The translations under genes and the position numbers were made by a program. Source: CAZYZQ01 sp964652075 (GTDB taxonomy: Bacteria > Bacillota > Clostridia > Oscillospirales > Oscillospiraceae). Taken from it: a stretch of 12,814 nt of DNA. This document shows positions 1 through 7,420 of the stretch, piece after piece (within the stretch, counting starts at the first letter, position 1; the number at the start of each line of letters is the position of its first letter). A model generated the notes under the pieces. That model was not told the DNA's origin. It saw nothing but the letters and a program-made list of their open reading frames with translations, and made no database searches. The DNA lies in contig CAZYZQ010000066.1 of the NCBI GenBank assembly GCA_964652075.1, positions 1 through 12,814 of the forward strand, written 5' to 3'.

Positions 1-1466
1 TGATCTACACCGGGCGCACGCTGTTCGGCGCGCCCGCGCCCAAGGGGCAGGAGCTGGACGACCAGTATTTCGGCGTCATCCGCGAGCGTGTCGGCGCGTT
101 TATGCGCGATCTGAATGTGGAGCTGTGGAAGCTCGGTATTCCCGCCACCACGCAGCACAACGAGGTGGCCCCGGCCCAGCATGAGATGGCCCCGATCTAC
201 TGCACCGCCAATATTGCCGTCGACCAGAACCAGCTCTCCATGGAGACGATGAAGCGCGTGGCAACGCGGCACAATCTCGTCTGCCTGCTGCACGAAAAGC
301 CCTATGCCGGCGTCAACGGCTCCGGCAAGCACAACAACTGGTCGATCTGCACCGACACCGGTGAGAATATGCTCGACCCCGGCGCAGATCCGAACGACAA
401 CCTCCAGTTCCTGCTGGTGCTGGCGTGCATCCTGAAGGCGGTTGACACCCATGCTGACCTTTTGCGGCAGTCCGCCTCCAACGTCGGCAACGACCACCGT
501 CTGGGCGCGAACGAAGCGCCGCCCGCGATCATCTCCATTTTCCTCGGCGACCAGCTGGACGATGTGGTGCAGCAGATTCTCCATAACGGCTCCGCCGCGG
601 AGTGCCTGCACGGCGACAAGCTGAACGTCGGCGTCTCCACCGTCCCGATTCTCAACAAGGATGCAACCGACCGCAACCGCACCTCGCCCTTCGCCTTCAC
701 GGGCAACAAATTTGAATTCCGCATGGTCGGCTCCTCCGACTCTGTCGCCATGCCGAACATCGTGCTGAACACCATCGTTGCCGAGGCCTTCTGCGAGGCG
801 GCGGACATTCTGGAAAAATCGGCTGATTTCGACAAGGACGTCAAGGAACTGATTGCCGCCTATATCAAGGAGCACCAGCGCATCGTCTTCAACGGCGACG
901 GCTACTCGGATGCGTGGGTCGCAGAAGCGGCACGGCGCGGCCTGCCGAATCTCAAGAGCATGATCGAGGCCATTCCTGCACTGACTACGGAAAAATCGGT
1001 GAAGCTGTTTGAGTACTTCGGCATCTTTACCCGCGCGGAGCTGGAAGCACGCGCGGAGATCATGTACGAAACGTACGCCAAATGCATCAACATTGAGGCG
1101 CAGACCATGATCCACATGGCGGCAAAGCACTACATTCCCTGCGTCATCGGCTATACAACCGACCTTGCCTCCTCCATCTGTACTGTGCAGGAGGCCTGTC
1201 CGGAGGCGGATGTCTCCGTCCAAAAGGAGCTGCTGATCGCATGCAGCACCCAGCTCGCAAACGCAAAACGCGCACACAGCAAACTGATTACCGCTTCCGC
1301 TGCCGCCGCGGCCAGAGAGAACGCCTGTGCAATGGCGACCGCGTATCACGATGAGGTCGTGCCGGTCATGGCGGAACTGCGCGCGGCGGTCGACGCGCTG
1401 GAGCTTCTGGTCGACAAGGACGTCTGGCCCGTGCCGACATACGGTGATCTGATGTTTGAGGTTTAA
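1..1466 (+). CDS. glnN: Glutamine synthetase type III, C-terminal part (5' truncated)
   Basis: ATP-dependent glutamine synthetase condensing glutamate and ammonia, a central nitrogen-assimilation enzyme of the cytoplasm. The reading frame is open to the left edge (first full codon at base 3), so about 487 residues of a family usually near 700 are present; the ATG at 102 is internal. Visible GSIII signatures are HNEVAPAQHE near the start, the glutamate-binding loop NGSGKHNNWS (GS class NGSGxHxH-like), LGANEAPPAIIS, and DRNRTSPFAFTGNKFEFR. The C-terminal stretch rich in Ala/Glu helices is normal for type III enzymes. The gene ends in TAA and is followed by a strong terminator, so it is transcriptionally separate from the acetyltransferase operon. 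Family assignment is firm; the N-terminal domain and promoter lie outside the window. Confidence 0.95.
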   Translation, partial: IYTGRTLFGAPAPKGQELDDQYFGVIRERVGAFMRDLNVELWKLGIPATTQHNEVAPAQHEMAPIYCTANIAVDQNQLSMETMKRVATRHNLVCLLHEKPYAGVNGSGKHNNWSICTDTGENMLDPGADPNDNLQFLLVLACILKAVDTHADLLRQSASNVGNDHRLGANEAPPAIISIFLGDQLDDVVQQILHNGSAAECLHGDKLNVGVSTVPILNKDATDRNRTSPFAFTGNKFEFRMVGSSDSVAMPNIVLNTIVAEAFCEAADILEKSADFDKDVKELIAAYIKEHQRIVFNGDGYSDAWVAEAARRGLPNLKSMIEAIPALTTEKSVKLFEYFGIFTRAELEARAEIMYETYAKCINIEAQTMIHMAAKHYIPCVIGYTTDLASSICTVQEACPEADVSVQKELLIACSTQLANAKRAHSKLITASAAAAARENACAMATAYHDEVVPVMAELRAAVDALELLVDKDVWPVPTYGDLMFEV

Positions 1467-1471
1467 CTTTT

Positions 1472-1513
1472 AAAGAAAGCCACAGGTATTTTTATGCCTG
1501 TGGCTTTCTTTTT
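1472..1513 (+). terminator. Rho-independent terminator after glutamine synthetase
   Basis: A perfect 15-bp inverted repeat (1472-1486 with 1497-1511, core AAGCCACAGG/CCTGTGGCTT) extends inward by three more pairs (one G-U) to a TTTT loop. The 3' arm ends in a T-rich run (TTTCTTTTTG). It begins 5 nt after the glutamine synthetase stop codon. Because the A/T base of the stem is symmetric, it could work in both directions. Confidence 0.93.
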
Positions 1514-1524
1514 GCTTTCTGCTT

Positions 1525-1533
1525 TGATATACT
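1525..1533 (+). promoter_or_regulatory. Extended -10 promoter for the GNAT-oxidoreductase-MATE operon
   Basis: TGATATACT gives an extended -10 (TGn plus TATACT at 1528-1533) directly behind the glutamine synthetase terminator. No good -35 lies 16-18 bp upstream, where the terminator arm sits. A transcription start near 1540 would leave a leader of about 20 nt before the Shine-Dalgarno GGAGG at 1550-1554. Inferred from motif and position only. Confidence 0.5.
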
Positions 1534-1561
1534 ATAAGAAATGGAAAAAGGAGGTGCATTC

Positions 1562-2038
1562 ATGCAGGATCTGCCAATCATCCCGCTTCGGGAAGCGCCT
1601 GCGTATGCAGAGGCCGCCGCACACTGGTTCCACGAAAAATGGAATATTCCGGAAGCTGCATATCAGGAGAGCATTGCCGCCTGTCTGGAGGGCAAAGCGG
1701 CCGTGCTGCAGTGGTATCTGGTACTGGACGGAGCTGAAATTGTAGCCGGGCTTGGCGTCATTGAAAACGACTTCCATCTCCGGCCAGATCTGACGCCGAA
1801 TGTCTGTGCGGTCTACGTAGAGGAGCCCTACCGCTGCCGCGGCATTGCGGGGCGGATGCTCCGTTTCGTCTGCGACGACTTCGCCGCGCGCGGCGTCCAT
1901 ACACTCTACCTCGTCACTGAGCACGACAGCTTCTACGAACGGTACGGCTGGGAGTTCCTGTGCATGATGCGCGAGCAGGACAGCCCGCACCTGACAAGGA
2001 TGTACCGTCACCTGCAGAAAAAGGAGGATTCACAGTGA
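1562..2038 (+). CDS. GNAT family N-acetyltransferase
   Basis: Predicted acetyl-CoA-dependent N-acetyltransferase, 158 residues, cytoplasmic. The acetyl-CoA pyrophosphate-binding motif A is visible as VEEPYRCRGIAGRML (R-x-x-G-x-A form), followed by a helix and the typical late GNAT strand/helix SFYERYGWEF. Length is normal for a single-domain GNAT. The start at 1562 is chosen because GGAGG at 1550-1554 lies 7 nt upstream; an in-frame ATG at 1541 precedes that site and would have no ribosome binding site. The stop overlaps the next gene's GTG start by 4 nt (GTGA), so the two are probably translationally coupled. The substrate is unknown. The location beside an oxidoreductase and an exporter suggests a small-molecule amine rather than a ribosomal protein, but this is inference. 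Confidence 0.88.
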   Translation: MQDLPIIPLREAPAYAEAAAHWFHEKWNIPEAAYQESIAACLEGKAAVLQWYLVLDGAEIVAGLGVIENDFHLRPDLTPNVCAVYVEEPYRCRGIAGRMLRFVCDDFAARGVHTLYLVTEHDSFYERYGWEFLCMMREQDSPHLTRMYRHLQKKEDSQ

Positions 2039-3099
2039 AAACATTGCGCTATGCCTGTATCGGTGCGGGCAGCATCGGACGAACCAAACATCTTGCCGGC
2101 TATGCAAAGGTGCCGGGCGTGGAAATTGCAGCTGTCTGCGACACATCCCTCCCCGCCGCACAGGCCGCAGCCGCGCCGTACGGCGCAAAGGCGTTTTGCG
2201 ACCCGGAGGAGATGCTCCAAAAGATTCAGCCCGATTTTGTCAGTATCTGCACGCCGAACGACACACATGCCGCACTCGCCATCCTCGCCATGCGGCACGG
2301 TGTTGCCGTGCATCTGGAAAAGCCCGCCGCGCTCAACCGGGCGCAGGCCGCGAAAATCCTCGCCGTGCAGCAGGAAACAGGCCTTCCGGTAATGCTCGGT
2401 CTGAATAACCGTTTTACCCCCTTCTACCGCTTTGTAGAGCGCCTGAAGGCAGAGGACTTTTTCGGCAGGATCTACCGTGTCCGCTGCGGCTGGGAACGTG
2501 CGGGCGGGATTCCCGGCATCGGGCGCTGGTTCACGGACAAGGCCCGTTCCGGCGGCGGCGCGCTGATTGATCTTGGCATCCACTATCTTGACCTCGGCAT
2601 GGACGTGCTCGGCTGGCCGGGTATCCGCCGCGTCTCCGGCGTCACCTCCGCGCATTTCGGCAGCGACAGCGATCGGCTCTTTTTCCTCTACCGCGACTCG
2701 CGCGAGGGAGTATTCAACGTAGAGGACATGGCCTCCGGCCTCGTGGAGCTGGACGGCGGCGCATCATTGGAATTCACCTTCAGCTGGGCGTCCAATATCG
2801 CCTCCCCGCAGGCCAAGACCTATATTGAGATCCTCGGGGAAAAGGGCGGTATTTCCTTTGAAGGTTTCGGCCCCGGAAACGACAAAATCCTGCTCTCTGC
2901 CAAGATCGGCGGCGCCACCTGCACCATCACGCCCGATCCGATGTCCCTGCCTGCGCCGGCCAGCGAATTTGCCCACTTCGCCGCCTGTGTCCGCAACGGT
3001 ACCGCCCCGGCGGCCAGCCTTGCGCAGGGCGTTGAGATCATGGGCCTGATCGACGCGATCTACACCTCTGCCGAAACGCACAGGGAGGTGCTGTTCTGA
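2035..3099 (+). CDS. Gfo/Idh/MocA family NAD(P)-dependent oxidoreductase
   Basis: Predicted NAD(P)-dependent dehydrogenase of sugars, inositols or related polyols; 354 residues, cytoplasmic. The N-terminal Rossmann fold has GAGSIG (residues 10-15) followed by the acidic end of beta2 (AVCD). CTPNDTH (72-78) and the family hallmark EKP (95-97) follow. The C-terminal alpha/beta domain has GGGALIDLGIHYLDL (173-187), carrying the conserved Asp and His of the active site. The GTG start at 2035 is preferred: GGAGG at 2023-2027 is 7 nt upstream, whereas the upstream in-frame ATG at 1960 lies inside the acetyltransferase gene without a ribosome site. One base separates this stop from the MATE start, so the three genes form one operon. 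The exact substrate cannot be read from sequence. Confidence 0.92.
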   Translation: MKTLRYACIGAGSIGRTKHLAGYAKVPGVEIAAVCDTSLPAAQAAAAPYGAKAFCDPEEMLQKIQPDFVSICTPNDTHAALAILAMRHGVAVHLEKPAALNRAQAAKILAVQQETGLPVMLGLNNRFTPFYRFVERLKAEDFFGRIYRVRCGWERAGGIPGIGRWFTDKARSGGGALIDLGIHYLDLGMDVLGWPGIRRVSGVTSAHFGSDSDRLFFLYRDSREGVFNVEDMASGLVELDGGASLEFTFSWASNIASPQAKTYIEILGEKGGISFEGFGPGNDKILLSAKIGGATCTITPDPMSLPAPASEFAHFAACVRNGTAPAASLAQGVEIMGLIDAIYTSAETHREVLF

Positions 3100-3100
3100 C

Positions 3101-4471
3101 ATGAAATCCCCCTCCCCCAAACAGTTTGGCATGGATCTGACCACCGGCAGCGTACCAAAGCAGCTTCTGCTCTTTACCATCCCCTTTATGGCCTCCACGG
3201 CGCTGCAGGTGCTCTACAGCATGATCGACATGATTATTGTCGGGCAGTTCTGCGACAGCGTTGGACTTTCGGCGGTCTCCCTCTCCAGCCAGCTTGTGAC
3301 CGTCGTCTCCACGCTCGGCATCGGCTTTGCCATGGGCGCACAGATTCTGATTGCGCAGCTGCTGGGCGCGCGTGACTTTGCGCGGCTGCGCACTGTCATC
3401 GGCACCATGTTCTCCGTGCTGTTTCTGCTCGGCGTTGTCCTGACGGGCGTCTGTATCGTCTTCTACCCGGTTTTCCTGCAATGGATCAACACGCCGTCTG
3501 AGGCCTTCACGGAGGCGCGCAACTATATGCTGATTTGCTCGGCGGGTATCCTGTTCATCTTCGGCTACAACGCCGTCTCCGCGCTCCTGCGCGGGCTGGG
3601 CGACTCCCGCCGCCCGCTGGTGTTCATTGCGATCTCCTCCGTCCTGAACGTCATTCTGGACTATCTCTTCGTCGGCCCGATGCACATGGGCGCGGCGGGC
3701 GCGGCACTGGCGACAATCATTTCGCAGGCCGTTTCCTTTCTCATCTCGCTGTTCTATCTGCTGCGGCACCGGGAACAGATCTATTTCGACTTCCGCCTAC
3801 GCAGCTTCCGCATCGTCGGTGACGCGCTGCGCCGGCTCATCAAGGTGGCTGTACCGCTTGCGCTGGAGCTGACCATCATCAACGTCTCCATGCTGTTCGT
3901 CAACGCAATGGTCTCGAGTTACGGCGTGGCCGCCTCCGCCAGCTTCGGCGTGCGGATGAAGCTCGAGCAGTTCCCGAACATCGCTGCACAGGCACTCGGC
4001 GCAGCTGCTTCCGCTATGGTGGCGCAGAACTTCGGCGCACGGAACGCCGTGCGCGCGCAGAAAACCTTCGGCAGCGCCCTGCTGTTTGGCTTTCTGGTCT
4101 ACGCGGTTGTCTCTGTGCTCTACCTGCTGTTCCCGGAGCTGTGGTTCCGCATCTTCACACAGGACCGAAGCGTGCTCGACTATGCATGGCTGGCAATCTG
4201 GACGCTGGTGCTGAACTATCCCGCGCACGCCATTATGGTCGCCTCCAACGCGCTCATCCGCGGCAGCGGCAACACCGTTTTTGCTATGTTCCTCGGCATT
4301 TTCGACGGCATTGTACTGCGCATCGGCCTGAGCTATGTGCTTGGCCAGCGTATGGGCATTACGGGCTTCTACCTCGGCTACAGCCTTGCAACCTACGGTA
4401 CTGCGCTGCCCGGCCTCATCTACTATCTGTCCGGCATCTGGAAGAAGAGCAAGGCTCTGCGCGGAGAATAA
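3101..4471 (+). CDS. MATE family efflux transporter
   Basis: Multidrug and toxic compound extrusion (MATE) antiporter of 456 residues, expected to have 12 membrane helices and to export organic cations or metabolites by Na+ or H+ exchange. Visible family features are a short polar N-terminus, a first helix with IPFMASTALQVLYSMIDMIIVG, the following helix-loop with GFAMGAQILIAQLLGARD, and the corresponding half-repeat from about residue 245 (VAPLALE-like helix, SFGVRMKLEQFPNIAAQALGAA). GGGAGG at 3083-3088 precedes the ATG by 12 nt. It is the last gene of the GNAT-oxidoreductase operon and a terminator follows. It is clearly a different MATE subgroup from the two transporters downstream, which share other signatures. 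The substrate is unknown; export of a product of the two upstream enzymes is a hypothesis. Confidence 0.93.
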   Translation: MKSPSPKQFGMDLTTGSVPKQLLLFTIPFMASTALQVLYSMIDMIIVGQFCDSVGLSAVSLSSQLVTVVSTLGIGFAMGAQILIAQLLGARDFARLRTVIGTMFSVLFLLGVVLTGVCIVFYPVFLQWINTPSEAFTEARNYMLICSAGILFIFGYNAVSALLRGLGDSRRPLVFIAISSVLNVILDYLFVGPMHMGAAGAALATIISQAVSFLISLFYLLRHREQIYFDFRLRSFRIVGDALRRLIKVAVPLALELTIINVSMLFVNAMVSSYGVAASASFGVRMKLEQFPNIAAQALGAAASAMVAQNFGARNAVRAQKTFGSALLFGFLVYAVVSVLYLLFPELWFRIFTQDRSVLDYAWLAIWTLVLNYPAHAIMVASNALIRGSGNTVFAMFLGIFDGIVLRIGLSYVLGQRMGITGFYLGYSLATYGTALPGLIYYLSGIWKKSKALRGE

Positions 4472-4486
4472 AAGCGCATTTTGTCC

Positions 4487-4519
4487 GGGGAATGGGCGTT
4501 TTGTCCATTCCCCTTTTGT
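4487..4519 (+). terminator. Rho-independent terminator after the first MATE gene
   Basis: A perfect 9-bp GC-rich stem, GGGGAATGG (4487-4495) with CCATTCCCC (4505-4513), has a 9-nt loop and is followed by TTTTGT. It starts 16 nt after the MATE stop codon and separates this operon from the MATE pair. Confidence 0.88.
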
Positions 4520-4527
4520 CGTCTTTC

Positions 4528-4536
4528 TGCTACAAT
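4528..4536 (+). promoter_or_regulatory. Extended -10 promoter for the tandem MATE pair
   Basis: TGCTACAAT is an extended -10 (TGn plus TACAAT at 4531-4536) immediately behind the terminator. The position where a -35 would fall is in the terminator arm and shows no consensus. A start near 4543 would give a leader of only about 15 nt, nearly touching the Shine-Dalgarno AGGAGG at 4544-4549. Motif-based inference. Confidence 0.42.
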
Positions 4537-4557
4537 ATCACATAGGAGGCGATCATT

Positions 4558-5937
4558 ATGCGGCTTTTCGTTCGGGAAGCTAACTTTTACAAGACGCTGA
4601 TCCGTCTGGCAATTCCCATTGCACTCCAGCGTCTGATTGCGTATGCCGTTACATTTGCAGATAATCTGATGATCGGGAAGCTCGGCGAGTATGCCATTTC
4701 CGGCGTCTATATGGGCGGTCAGATTCAGTCGATGCTGCAATTCATCGTGCTCGGCTTCTCCGGCGGCGCGCTGATTATTGCGGCGCAGTACTGGGGCAAG
4801 AAGGACACCTATCATGTCAAAGAGGTCTTTGCCCTTGCGACACGGATCTGCCTCGGCTTTGGCCTGCTCATCAATTTGCTTGCTATCCTCCTGCCTGCGC
4901 AGCTGCTGCGCCTGTTTACAAATGATCCCATCGTCGTACAGGAGGGCATGAAGTACCTCAAAATTGTCTGCTTCTCCTATCTCTTTTTCTGTGCCTCGCA
5001 GATGCTGATCGCCGAAATGCAGGCGGTCGAAACCGTGCGGATCGGCCTTGTGATCTCGATTGTCTCGTTCTTCGTGAACGTTTCGCTCAACTGGGTGCTG
5101 ATCTTCGGCAAGCTCGGCATGCCAGCCATGGGCATTCGCGGCGCAGCTGTGGCAACGCTTGTCTCACGCATTGTGGAGGCCGGCGTCATGTTTGTCTATG
5201 TGTTGGCCGTCGATCAGAAGCTCAAGATCCGGATGCGCGACTTCCTGCTCGGCAGCCGCGCCATGTTCCGCGATTTGCTGCGCTACGGCGCGCCGGTGCT
5301 GGCCGGGCAGGTTGTCTGGGGCTTCAACCAGTTGGCGCAGAGCGCCATCATCGGGCATATGAGCGCTTCGGCCATCTCCGCCGTCAGTGTCGCAGGGACG
5401 CTGAGCACCCTGCTCTTTATGCTCATCATGGGCCTGCGCGACGGCCTCGGCATCATCACCGGCAAAACTGTCGGCAAGGGCGACTATGAGCGCATGAAGC
5501 AGTATGCCGTCACGGCGCAGATCATCTTCCTGCTGCTCGGCTTTGTTACCGCTGCCATCATTCTGCTGGTGAAGGACGCCTTTATCTCGCTCTATGAGCT
5601 GACGCCGGAGTCCGTCGCCATCACAAAGCAGTTCATGCTCGTGCTGGCCGTCGCCTCGATCGGGCGGAACTATCAGGCCACGTGCCTGAGCGGTCTGGTC
5701 AAATCCGGCGGCGACACCAGCTTTGTGTTTAAAAACGACACCATTTTTGTCTTCTGCGTCGTCCTCCCGTCCGCACTCATCGCACAGAACGTCTTCCACG
5801 CCGCGCCGTGGGTTGTCTACGCGTGTCTGCTGAGCGATCAGGTTCTCAAATGCTTTGTTGCCGTTGTAAAAATCAACCGTTTTAAGTGGATGAAAAATCT
5901 GACACGACCGGCGGAGTTGGAGGAAAGCAAATGCTAA
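4558..5937 (+). CDS. MATE family efflux transporter (first of tandem pair)
   Basis: MATE-type cation-coupled exporter, 459 residues, expected to have 12 membrane helices. Early signatures are FADNLMIGKLGEYAISGVY and AQYWGKKD, then FGKLGMPAMGIRGAAVATL in the first half. The second half begins near RYGAPVLAGQVVWGFNQLAQSAIIGH. The C-terminus INRFKWMKNLTR is almost the same as in the next protein (INRFRWMKNLTR). AGGAGG at 4544-4549 sets the ATG at 4558 (8-nt spacing). The end overlaps the next gene by 7 nt, so the two are surely co-transcribed and probably translationally coupled. The substrate is unknown. The shared signatures identify the two as paralogues from a tandem gene duplication. Confidence 0.93.
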   Translation: MRLFVREANFYKTLIRLAIPIALQRLIAYAVTFADNLMIGKLGEYAISGVYMGGQIQSMLQFIVLGFSGGALIIAAQYWGKKDTYHVKEVFALATRICLGFGLLINLLAILLPAQLLRLFTNDPIVVQEGMKYLKIVCFSYLFFCASQMLIAEMQAVETVRIGLVISIVSFFVNVSLNWVLIFGKLGMPAMGIRGAAVATLVSRIVEAGVMFVYVLAVDQKLKIRMRDFLLGSRAMFRDLLRYGAPVLAGQVVWGFNQLAQSAIIGHMSASAISAVSVAGTLSTLLFMLIMGLRDGLGIITGKTVGKGDYERMKQYAVTAQIIFLLLGFVTAAIILLVKDAFISLYELTPESVAITKQFMLVLAVASIGRNYQATCLSGLVKSGGDTSFVFKNDTIFVFCVVLPSALIAQNVFHAAPWVVYACLLSDQVLKCFVAVVKINRFKWMKNLTRPAELEESKC

Positions 5938-7298
5938 AATGTGAAAAGGGCTATTTTAAGACCATCCTGCTGCTGGCATTCCCCATGATGCTGCAAAACC
6001 TTATCTCCTTTTTAGTTGGATTTGCGGACAACATCATGGTCGGCACGCTGGGTGAGAGCGCTATTTCCGGCGTCTATCTCGGCAACCAGCTGCAAAATTT
6101 CCTGCGCTGTCTGAGCATGGGTGTCACAGACGGCCTGCTTGTCCTCGGCGCGCAGTACTGGGGCAAAAAGGACGAGGACAGCATCCGGATCCTCTCGGGT
6201 ATCTCCTTCCGCTTTTCCACCGGCATCGGCCTGCTGTTCTTCGCCGCAACGCTCCTGCTGCCCCGGCAAATCCTGAGCCTGCTCTCCAACGACGAGGCCG
6301 TTGTTGAGGAGGGAATGATCTATCTCAAATACCTGTCCTGGTCCTTCCTGCTCTTCGGCGCGTCGCAGGCGCTGATTGTTGCAATGCGGAGCGTCGAGGC
6401 GGTACGCGTCGGTATGTACGCCTCCTCGACAGCGTTTGTCGTAAATGTCATCCTGAACTACGTGCTGATCTTCGGCAAGCTCGGCCTGCCGCGCATGGGC
6501 ATTCGCGGCGCGGCGGTGGCTACGCTGATCTCCCGCGTTGCGGAGCTTGCCATTGCCGCGGTCTATGTCTTCTGCATTGACAAGCGGCTGCGGCTGCGGC
6601 TGTCTGATCTGCTGCGCTCCAACCGTGACCTGATGCACGATTTCGTGCGCTACGGCGCGCCAATCTTCGCGGGCCAGCTTGTGTGGGGCCTGAACACCAC
6701 GGTGCAGTCGGCGCTGATCGGCCATCTCGGCGCGTCGGCAACCTCCGCCGTCTCCATCACCATGATGTTCTTCAATATGCTGACGGTCGTCCTGTTCGCC
6801 CTCTCCGGTGCGGTCGGCATCACAACCGGCAAAACGATCGGCGCCGGAAAGGTGGAGCAGATGAAGGCCAATGCGCGTGCCGTGCAGATCATGTTCCTTG
6901 TGCTCGGCCTGTGCTGCTGCGGCATTATTTTCGCCCTGCGTGAACCGATGCTCTCGCTCTACGGCTCCATTACGGATGAGACGCGCGAAATGGCGCGGCA
7001 GTTTATGGCCGTGATGGCCGTCACCATGATCGGAACAAGCTACCAGGGCATGTGCCTCGGTTCGCTTGTCAAGGCAGGCGGCGATACCGGGTTTGTATTC
7101 AAAAACGATCTGATTTTTGTCTGGCTCATCGTCATGCCCGCCGCGATCATTTCGATCTATGTGCTTCATACCCCGGCGTGGGTCAGCTACGCCTGTCTCA
7201 AGGCTGACGAGCTGCTCAAGTGCCCGGTCGCGGTGATCAAGATCAATCGCTTCCGCTGGATGAAAAATCTGACCAGAAACACGCAGGAAGTTGGTTAG
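5931..7298 (+). CDS. MATE family efflux transporter (second of tandem pair)
   Basis: MATE-type exporter of 455 residues, paralogous to the preceding gene. Matching landmarks occur in the same order: FADNIMVGTLGESAISGVY, GAQYWGKKDEDS, FGKLGLPRMGIRGAAVATL, RYGAPIFAGQLVWGLNTTVQSALIGH, KAGGDTGFVFKNDLIF and the C-terminal INRFRWMKNLTR. The start at 5931 is chosen because GGAGG at 5919-5923 lies 7 nt upstream; the longer frame from GTG 5886 has no ribosome site and lies inside the upstream coding sequence. The start codon is 4 nt before the upstream TAA (ATGCTAA overlap). Twelve membrane helices are expected. Whether the two proteins act separately or as a pair is not shown by sequence; MATE proteins normally work as monomers. 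Confidence 0.93.
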   Translation: MLKCEKGYFKTILLLAFPMMLQNLISFLVGFADNIMVGTLGESAISGVYLGNQLQNFLRCLSMGVTDGLLVLGAQYWGKKDEDSIRILSGISFRFSTGIGLLFFAATLLLPRQILSLLSNDEAVVEEGMIYLKYLSWSFLLFGASQALIVAMRSVEAVRVGMYASSTAFVVNVILNYVLIFGKLGLPRMGIRGAAVATLISRVAELAIAAVYVFCIDKRLRLRLSDLLRSNRDLMHDFVRYGAPIFAGQLVWGLNTTVQSALIGHLGASATSAVSITMMFFNMLTVVLFALSGAVGITTGKTIGAGKVEQMKANARAVQIMFLVLGLCCCGIIFALREPMLSLYGSITDETREMARQFMAVMAVTMIGTSYQGMCLGSLVKAGGDTGFVFKNDLIFVWLIVMPAAIISIYVLHTPAWVSYACLKADELLKCPVAVIKINRFRWMKNLTRNTQEVG

Positions 7299-7334
7299 AC
7301 TCGGATAACTTTTCAAAAACCCGAACTTTTTCTA

Positions 7335-7363
7335 TTGATTTCTCCCGACAAACGTGCTAGTAT
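7335..7363 (+). promoter_or_regulatory. Promoter of the CDF exporter gene
   Basis: TTGATT (7335-7340), a 17-bp spacer ending in TGC, and TAGTAT (7358-7363) form a good sigma-A promoter with an extended -10 (TGn). The predicted start, near 7370, falls inside the left arm of the inverted repeat at 7365-7396. No metal-binding operator could be recognised. Confidence 0.68.
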
Positions 7364-7364
7364 C

Positions 7365-7399
7365 AACAGGCAAGGAGCAGGCGCTCCTTGCCTGTTTTT
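7365..7399 (+). terminator. Intrinsic terminator hairpin between MATE pair and CDF gene
   Basis: A perfect 14-bp stem, AACAGGCAAGGAGC (7365-7378) with GCTCCTTGCCTGTT (7383-7396), closes on a 4-nt loop and runs into a TTTTT tract ending at 7399. It should stop read-through from the MATE pair, whose stop codon is 66 nt upstream. It lies immediately downstream of the CDF promoter -10, so transcripts started there would carry only the inner part of the stem at their 5' end. Confidence 0.85.
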
Positions 7400-7420
7400 C
7401 ATTTTTACAGAGGTGGTATT

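Noticed and set aside
2008..2655. Minus-strand open frame opposite the oxidoreductase gene.
   Set aside because: Antisense shadow with no domain or start signal; the plus strand encodes an intact Gfo/Idh/MocA protein.
5886..5930. Fifteen-codon N-terminal extension of the second tandem MATE from GTG 5886.
   Set aside because: It lies in the end of the first MATE gene and has no ribosome site; GGAGG 7 nt before ATG 5931 fixes the start.
6012..7316. Long minus-strand open frame (434 codons) opposite the second tandem MATE gene.
   Set aside because: It is a shadow of a GC-rich gene: low-complexity Arg/His/Gln/Asp composition, no recognisable domain, no ribosome site, and the opposite strand encodes a clear MATE protein.
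7299..7330. Possible extra terminator just after the second tandem MATE (TCGG...CCGA followed by TTTTT).
   Set aside because: Only a 4-bp stem with a long loop; the 14-bp hairpin at 7365 is far better.
7388..7420. Upstream in-frame ATG extending the CDF protein by 11 residues.
   Set aside because: It lies within the terminator arm, lacks a usable ribosome site, and ATG 7421 has a good one and begins at the usual family position.
7365..7420. Manganese riboswitch (yybP-ykoY type) before the CDF gene.
   Set aside because: The leader is far too short and shows only a simple hairpin; no riboswitch core is visible.
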